DNA of 10,893 nt from Clostridia bacterium. GTDB taxonomy: Bacteria; Bacillota; Clostridia; Lutisporales; Lutisporaceae. The position numbers were made by a program, and so were the translations under genes. The DNA is taken from positions 1 through 10,893 of the forward strand of contig JAQSYB010000044.1 in the NCBI GenBank assembly GCA_029256365.1. Reading direction: 5' to 3'. Position 1 is the first letter of the stretch, and the number at the start of each line of letters is the position of its first letter. Of the stretch, positions 6,983-10,893 are shown one piece after another. Under the pieces are notes generated by a model, which had not been told where the DNA came from, did no database searches, and saw only the letters and a program-made list of their open reading frames with translations.

Positions 6983-7939
6983 ATGGATATAAAGGCAGGC
7001 TTATTAAAAGGTGACAAAAGAGCCGCTGCCAGACTTATTACTTTGGCTGAAAATGGAGATGAAGAAGCTGTAAGGATTATCAGAGAATGCTATCATCTTA
7101 CAGGCAAGGCCAGAATAATAGGGATTACCGGCCCTCCCGGCGCGGGAAAAAGCACAGTTACAGACAGACTGGCAAAGCTTTTGCGTATGCAGGATAAAAA
7201 GGTAAGCATTATAGCAGTTGATCCTACCAGTCCTTTTACCGGGGGAGCAATTCTAGGAGATAGAGTCAGAATGAATGACTTAAGTACAGATCCAGGTGTA
7301 TTCATCCGTAGTATGGGTACGAGAGGTGCCTTGGGAGGTCTGTCAAAGGCTGCCCATGATGCCGTTAGAATTCTGGATATATTCGGCTCGGATTATATTT
7401 TTATTGAGACAGTTGGAGTAGGTCAATCAGAAGTAGATATTGTAAAGCTTGCGGATACAGTAGTCATGGTTATGGTGCCCGGGTTGGGAGATGATATTCA
7501 GGCGATTAAGGCTGGTATTATGGAAATAGGTGATGTTTTTTCTGTTAATAAGTCTGATAGAGAAGGGGCAGAACGAACAGCTGTTGAGTTAGAAATGATG
7601 TTGGATTTCAACAAAAGCAGTGATTTCCGACCTGAGGTCATCAATATTGTTGCGAGAGACAATCAAAACGTAGACAAGCTTTTGGAAGCAATAGAAAAGC
7701 ATTGGGAATATCTATGCACGAAAAGCAACTATCAAGATCGCAAGAGAAACAGTATACATACTGAAATCATAAGTCTCATTAATCAGTACATAATAACTTC
7801 AATACAAAAAAACAATCATTCTAATCTTATTCAGTCTATGGTGGAGAAGGTATTAAAAAAAGAATTGGATCCATATAGCGCAGCAATAGAAATACTTCAG
7901 AGTGTTCCTATAATCACCACTGTGCAGCACGACAATTAG
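6983..7939 (+). CDS. meaB: MeaB-type GTPase chaperone of methylmalonyl-CoA mutase
   Basis: MeaB is a G3E-family P-loop GTPase that gates cofactor loading of B12-dependent mutases and protects them from inactivation. The related human protein is MMAA. The 318-residue protein has Walker A GPPGAGKS at 50-57, the segment VDPTSPFTGGAILGDRVRM after the first strand pair, GTRGALGGLSKAA, ETVGVGQSEVD, and the guanine-specificity motif NKSD at 189-192. A short helical N-terminal arm and a C-terminal dimerisation region are both present, so the gene looks complete. The ATG at 6983 follows AAAGGTGAT (6971-6979), 11 bases after the B12-subunit stop. Position directly behind both mutase genes agrees with the chaperone role. 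Confidence 0.94.
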   Translation: MDIKAGLLKGDKRAAARLITLAENGDEEAVRIIRECYHLTGKARIIGITGPPGAGKSTVTDRLAKLLRMQDKKVSIIAVDPTSPFTGGAILGDRVRMNDLSTDPGVFIRSMGTRGALGGLSKAAHDAVRILDIFGSDYIFIETVGVGQSEVDIVKLADTVVMVMVPGLGDDIQAIKAGIMEIGDVFSVNKSDREGAERTAVELEMMLDFNKSSDFRPEVINIVARDNQNVDKLLEAIEKHWEYLCTKSNYQDRKRNSIHTEIISLINQYIITSIQKNNHSNLIQSMVEKVLKKELDPYSAAIEILQSVPIITTVQHDN

Positions 7940-7969
7940 GTATTGATATAAGGTTGAACATAACAGGAA

Positions 7970-8002
7970 GGACTTTTTGGATGAATATTATCAAAAAAGT
8001 CC
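7970..8002 (+). other. Stem-loop between meaB and the epimerase gene
   Basis: GGACTTTTT (7970-7978) pairs perfectly with AAAAAGTCC (7994-8002), giving nine base pairs around a 15-base loop. It fills most of the 89-base gap and ends 14 bases before the epimerase Shine-Dalgarno. No T-run follows the 3' arm, so it does not look like an intrinsic terminator. It could be an mRNA processing or stability element within the operon. Confidence 0.5.
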
Positions 8003-8015
8003 CTAAAAGTATGAT

Positions 8016-8031
8016 AGGAGGTAGTAGCGTG
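8016..8031 (+). promoter_or_regulatory. Ribosome binding site fixing the GTG start of the epimerase
   Basis: AGGAGGT (8016-8022) lies six bases before GTG (8029-8031). In-frame TTG at 7954 and ATG at 7981 and 8011 would put the stem-loop, or part of it, or the Shine-Dalgarno itself inside the gene. They would also add residues unlike epimerase N-termini. Confidence 0.85.
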
Positions 8032-8430
8032 GTTAGCAAGGTTGATCATATTGGTATTGCAGTAAGCAATTTGGAAGAATCCATAAAATTTTATGAAGAA
8101 GTTCTTGGTCTTAAGCTTCATGGAACAGAAACAGTAGAAGAACAAAAGGTTAAGGTAGCTTTTCTCCCTGTAGGAGATACAGAGGTAGAGCTATTGGAAG
8201 CAACTTCACCAGACAGTCCAATTGCGAAATTCATTGAAGCAAAGGGGCAGGGTGTGCAGCATATTGCATTTAAGGTTGATGACATAGAAGCAGCCTTAGA
8301 GGATATGAAGGCAAAAGGGATAAGACTTATAGACGAAAAGCCAAGATATGGAGCAGGTGGAGCAAAGATTGCATTCTTGCATCCAAAAAGCACCAATGGC
8401 GTTTTGATAGAACTCTGTGAAAGAAAATAG
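8029..8430 (+). CDS. mce: Methylmalonyl-CoA epimerase
   Basis: This enzyme interconverts (R)- and (S)-methylmalonyl-CoA, linking the mutase product (R) to the decarboxylase substrate (S). From the GTG start it has 133 residues, the usual epimerase length, built from the paired beta-alpha-beta modules of the vicinal oxygen chelate (glyoxalase) superfamily. Likely divalent-metal ligands are H7 (in VDHIGIAV), E54 (in VELLEA), H78 (in VQHIAFKV) and E128 (in VLIELCE). The H78-E128 distance of 50 equals that of H91-E141 in the Propionibacterium enzyme. E38 is a candidate for the second acid/base. Other members of the superfamily look similar, but the context between mutase and decarboxylase genes makes the assignment firm. 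Confidence 0.93.
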   Translation: MVSKVDHIGIAVSNLEESIKFYEEVLGLKLHGTETVEEQKVKVAFLPVGDTEVELLEATSPDSPIAKFIEAKGQGVQHIAFKVDDIEAALEDMKAKGIRLIDEKPRYGAGGAKIAFLHPKSTNGVLIELCERK

Positions 8431-8442
8431 GGAGGTTTAAGT

Positions 8443-9921
8443 ATGTCAATTGATAAAATCAATGATTTAAGCTCCAGACTTGAGACAATACAGGCAGGCG
8501 GCGGAGAAAAAAGAATTGAAAAACAGCATAAGTCTGGGAAAATGACAGCAAGAGAAAGAATAAATATGCTTATGGATGAAGGCAGCTTTGTAGAAATAGA
8601 TGCTTTTGTAAAGCATAGATGTACAGAATTCGGTATGGAAAAGGAAGAAACACCTGCTGAAGGTGTTGTAACAGGCTATGGTACAGTTGATGGCAGATTG
8701 GTTTACGTTTATGCACAAGACTTTACTGTATCAGGCGGTTCCTTAGGGGAAATGCATGCAAAGAAGATTTGCAAAGTATTAGACTTATCTATGAAAATGG
8801 GAGCACCTGTTGTTGGAATAAATGATTCAGGCGGAGCAAGAATTCAAGAGGGTGTTGACGCATTGTCTGGCTATGGTCAAATTTTCTATAGAAATACAAT
8901 GGCTTCAGGCGTAGTTCCACAAATATCAGTAATCATGGGACCATGTGCAGGTGGAGCAGTTTACTCTCCAGCTCTTACTGATTTCATATTCATGGTTGAT
9001 AAAACAAGCCAAATGTTTATAACTGGACCTCAAGTAATCAAGGCAGTTACAGGAGAAGAGGTTAGTGCCGAGGCTCTTGGTGGAGGTATGACTCACAACA
9101 GCACAAGCGGTGTGGCTCACTTCTTAAGTGATAATGAAACAGCTTGTATTGCTGACATTAAGAGATTATTGAGCTTCCTTCCATCAAATAATATGGAAAC
9201 AGCTCCAATATTCGACTGTCAAGATGACATGAACAGATTGGAAGGGGATTTGAATACAATAATCCCTGAGAGTTCAAATAAGGCATATGATATGAAAGAT
9301 ATTATCAGAAACATAGTAGACAATGGCGATTTCTTTGAAGTACAGCCTTACTATGCACAAAATATCATTACCGGTTTTGCAAGATTAAATGGAGCCAGCA
9401 TTGGTATTATTGCAAACCAGCCGAAGGTTTTGGCAGGATGCTTGGATATCAACGCATCAGACAAGGCAGGAAGATTTATAAGAACATGTGATTGCTTTAA
9501 TATTCCAATATTAAATATGATAGACGTGCCTGGATTCTTGCCAGGAACTACTCAAGAATACGGCGGGATCATAAGACATGGAGCAAAGATGCTTTATGCA
9601 TACTCTGAGGCTACTGTGCCAATCGTAAACGTAATTACTAGAAAAGCGTATGGCGGAGCGTACTTGGCTATGTGCAGCAAAGACTTGGGAGCAGATATGG
9701 TTTTTGCATGGCCACAAGCAGAAATAGCTGTTATGGGACCAGAAGGCGCAGCGAACATTATATTTAAAAGGGATATTGAAAATGCCGAAAATCCTGCGTC
9801 AGCGCGCGCAGAAAAAATACAAGACTACAAGGATAGATTTGCTACACCATACATTGCAGCAAGCAGAGGCTATGTAGATGATGTGATTGAACCTTCTACA
9901 ACAAGACAAAGATTGATCTAA
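8443..9921 (+). CDS. mmdA: Methylmalonyl-CoA decarboxylase alpha subunit (carboxyltransferase), C-terminus apparently truncated
   Basis: MmdA transfers the carboxyl group of (S)-methylmalonyl-CoA to biotin on MmdC, releasing propionyl-CoA. The crotonase-like fold of acyl-CoA carboxylase beta subunits is clear: GGSLGEMHAKKI, INDSGGARIQEG and MGPCAGGAVYSPALTDF in the N-half, then IDVPGFLPGTTQEYGGIIRHGAK and KAYGGAYLAMCSKDLGAD in the C-half. The ATG at 8443 follows GGGAGGT (8430-8436), which overlaps the epimerase stop. The 492 residues end at TTRQRLI. Homologues continue for roughly 20-25 residues into a conserved basic tail (the KRE...RPxKKHGN region), and no trace of that tail was found in any frame downstream. 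The next gene's membrane helix begins at once, so a deletion is likely. The absence of a biotin carboxylase gene and the presence of mmdB favour decarboxylase over propionyl-CoA carboxylase. Confidence 0.9.
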   Translation: MSIDKINDLSSRLETIQAGGGEKRIEKQHKSGKMTARERINMLMDEGSFVEIDAFVKHRCTEFGMEKEETPAEGVVTGYGTVDGRLVYVYAQDFTVSGGSLGEMHAKKICKVLDLSMKMGAPVVGINDSGGARIQEGVDALSGYGQIFYRNTMASGVVPQISVIMGPCAGGAVYSPALTDFIFMVDKTSQMFITGPQVIKAVTGEEVSAEALGGGMTHNSTSGVAHFLSDNETACIADIKRLLSFLPSNNMETAPIFDCQDDMNRLEGDLNTIIPESSNKAYDMKDIIRNIVDNGDFFEVQPYYAQNIITGFARLNGASIGIIANQPKVLAGCLDINASDKAGRFIRTCDCFNIPILNMIDVPGFLPGTTQEYGGIIRHGAKMLYAYSEATVPIVNVITRKAYGGAYLAMCSKDLGADMVFAWPQAEIAVMGPEGAANIIFKRDIENAENPASARAEKIQDYKDRFATPYIAASRGYVDDVIEPSTTRQRLI

Positions 9922-10235
9922 TCGTATTCTTAGTTCTAGCGGTGCTATCAGGTACACTAGGGATGATGAAAATAGTGTTCGGTGACAAGCAAAAGAAAAC
10001 GAATAATCAGGCTGCGAAAATTGAATTAAGACCTGCTGCAGCTGAGGTTGCAACAACAAATGCTGCCGTAGAAGAAATTGATGAAGATGAGCTTATAGCT
10101 GTTATAACTGCAGCGATAAATGTTTGTATGGCAAGCCAAAGCAATCTTTTCATTAGAAAAATTACCAGAGTGGGCGATATAACTCCGGTTTGGAGTCAAT
10201 TAGGCAGACATGAGCAAACGCTTAACAGATTATAA
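9912..10235 (+). CDS. mmdD: Methylmalonyl-CoA decarboxylase delta subunit (OadG/MmdD type), N-terminus incomplete or start unclear
   Basis: MmdD is a small one-helix membrane protein that holds the carboxyltransferase and the sodium-pumping beta subunit together. The frame is open from 9891. From 9912 it reads as a hydrophobic helix of about 20 residues (LIVFLVLAVLSGTLG and onward), then an Ala-rich linker. The C-terminal domain follows with EEIDEDELIAVITAAI and a tail ending RVGDITPVWSQLGRHEQ, both typical of MmdD. No ATG precedes the helix. In-frame options are ATT at 9912, GTG at 9942 (inside the helix) and ATG at 9963 (at its end), none with a Shine-Dalgarno. The first 10-15 residues expected before the helix are missing. 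Either the start was lost by deletion with the end of mmdA, or initiation is unusual and coupled to mmdA termination. The 9912 start is therefore nominal. Confidence 0.75.
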   Translation: MDLIVFLVLAVLSGTLGMMKIVFGDKQKKTNNQAAKIELRPAAAEVATTNAAVEEIDEDELIAVITAAINVCMASQSNLFIRKITRVGDITPVWSQLGRHEQTLNRL

Positions 10236-10251
10236 GGAGGATGAAGTAATG
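10234..10251 (+). promoter_or_regulatory. Ribosome binding site fixing the mmdC start
   Basis: AAGGAGG (10234-10240) overlaps the mmdD stop and lies eight bases before ATG (10249-10251). An in-frame ATG at 10210 would add 13 residues encoded by the 3' end of mmdD and is unlikely. The closer ATG at 10241 is in another frame. Confidence 0.8.
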
Positions 10252-10647
10252 AGAAAGTTTAGTATAAATGTAAATGGAAAATCCTATGAAGTTGAAGTAG
10301 AAGAAATAAAGGATGGAGTAGCTTCTGCACCAGCAGCACCTGTTCGTGCAGCAGCGCCAGTAGCGGCAGCGCCAGCTCCAGCTCCAAAGGCAGCGCCAGT
10401 AGCTGCAGCAGCGCCGGTTTCAGTACCAGCTGGAGCAACTTCCGTAACAGCACCAATGCCAGGTACAATTTTAAGTGTAAATGTGAAGGCTGGGGATGCT
10501 GTTAAGAAGGGTCAAGTAATTTGTATATTAGAAGCAATGAAGATGGAGAATGAAATCATGTCCGGAACAGATGGTACAATTACGTCTGTGGCAGTAAATC
10601 AAGGCGATTCAGTAAATACAGGACAGGTATTATTTGTAATCGGCTAA
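10249..10647 (+). CDS. mmdC: Methylmalonyl-CoA decarboxylase gamma subunit, biotin carrier
   Basis: MmdC carries the biotin that shuttles the carboxyl group from MmdA to the membrane subunit MmdB. The 132-residue protein has a short N-terminal beta-strand region (1-24, KFSINVNGKSYEVEVEE) and a flexible Ala/Pro-rich linker (about 25-64). A complete biotinyl domain (about 65-132) follows, beginning TAPMPGTILSV. The biotin acceptor is K98 in the canonical EAMKMEN. The N-terminal module with an Ala/Pro linker is typical of decarboxylase gamma subunits and of related carrier proteins. It starts 13 bases after mmdD and is followed closely by mmdB. A biotin ligase, encoded elsewhere, would be needed for activity. 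Confidence 0.95.
   Translation: MRKFSINVNGKSYEVEVEEIKDGVASAPAAPVRAAAPVAAAPAPAPKAAPVAAAAPVSVPAGATSVTAPMPGTILSVNVKAGDAVKKGQVICILEAMKMENEIMSGTDGTITSVAVNQGDSVNTGQVLFVIG
10321..10440 (+). repeat. Ala/Pro linker with internal DNA repeats in mmdC
   Basis: The linker DNA is locally GC-rich compared with its surroundings. It contains GCAGCGCCAGTAGC twice (10351-10364 and 10390-10403), with shorter GCAGC and CCAGCT repeats between. Such tracts can change length by slippage, and here that would alter only the length of the flexible linker. Confidence 0.7.
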
Positions 10648-10672
10648 GATATTTGTGATTGGGGGTCTATAA

Positions 10673-10893
10673 ATGTCATTTCTCATCGAAACACTAGCAA
10701 AGCTTTATGAAAGTACTGGTTTTGCAACAATTATGTGGCAGCAAGTTGTCATGCTTGCGGTATCATGTATTCTACTATATTTGGCACTGAAAAAGGGGTT
10801 TGAGCCACTATTGCTGGTACCAATTGCATTTGGTATGCTCTTGGCGAACCTTCCTAGTGCAGGACTTATGAATGGGCCTACCTATGTGGTAAC
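10673..10893 (+). CDS. mmdB: Methylmalonyl-CoA decarboxylase beta subunit, sodium pump, partial
   Basis: The gene is cut by the right edge after 73 complete codons. The translation begins MSFLIETLAKLYESTGFATI. It continues into a hydrophobic stretch (about VVMLAVSCILLYLAL) and then KKGFEPLLLVPIAFGMLLANLP, the conserved start of the MmdB/OadB/GcdB family of Na+-translocating decarboxylase beta subunits. The intact protein decarboxylates carboxybiotin and exports sodium ions. The ATG at 10673 follows a G-rich site (GGGGGT, 10661-10666) by six bases and lies 25 bases after the mmdC stop, so it belongs to the same operon. OadB and MmdB cannot be told apart by sequence alone; the mutase, epimerase and MmdA genes decide it. 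Confidence 0.9.
   Translation, partial: MSFLIETLAKLYESTGFATIMWQQVVMLAVSCILLYLALKKGFEPLLLVPIAFGMLLANLPSAGLMNGPTYVV

Noticed and set aside
8118..8462. 114-codon open frame on the minus strand over mce
   Set aside because: It is antisense to a clear epimerase gene whose + frame has all metal ligands. The translation is Ser-rich and unrecognisable.
9895..9930. Programmed -1 frameshift making an MmdA-MmdD fusion
   Set aside because: The frames are related by -1, but there is no X-XXY-YYZ slippery heptamer before the mmdA stop and no clear stimulatory stem-loop after it.

Overview
The window is AT-rich and strongly favours AGA arginine codons. All genes lie on the + strand, several start with TTG or GTG, and most follow strong AAGGAGG-type ribosome binding sites. 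With the tilS-hpt-ftsH order, this points to an anaerobic low-GC Gram-positive bacterium, most likely in the Clostridia. The species cannot be named from the sequence alone.

Region 1 (1-4150) is housekeeping. tilS (tRNA-Ile lysidine synthetase) overlaps hpt (hypoxanthine phosphoribosyltransferase). ftsH (membrane AAA+ zinc protease) follows with its own promoter, a TTG start and a compact intrinsic terminator. Region 2 (4184-4648) is a one-gene unit for a small hotdog thioesterase. It carries the Thr/Glu/His triad of the fluoroacetyl-CoA thioesterase (FlK) family at the same spacing as FlK. Region 3 (4649-4865) is a 217-base AT-rich leader with no gene. It holds a near-consensus Rex-type redox operator and a set of interleaved inverted repeats.

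Region 4 (4866-10893, running off the right edge) is a methylmalonyl-CoA operon: catalytic subunit of a split B12-dependent methylmalonyl-CoA mutase, its separate B12-binding subunit, the MeaB GTPase chaperone, methylmalonyl-CoA epimerase, then the sodium-pumping methylmalonyl-CoA decarboxylase genes mmdA, mmdD, mmdC and the start of mmdB. Together they would convert succinyl-CoA to (R)-methylmalonyl-CoA, epimerise it to (S), and decarboxylate it to propionyl-CoA while exporting Na+. This is the energy-conserving arm of succinate or amino-acid fermentation to propionate. The enzymology is known.

The oddest point is the mmdA/mmdD junction (about 9905-9945). MmdA stops about 20-25 residues before the usual family C-terminus. 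MmdD's membrane helix begins immediately afterwards in the -1 frame, with no ATG and no ribosome binding site. The sequence looks as if roughly a hundred bases have been lost there, by real deletion or by assembly error. No mobile element, CRISPR array or RNA gene was seen, and no wholly new system is evident.
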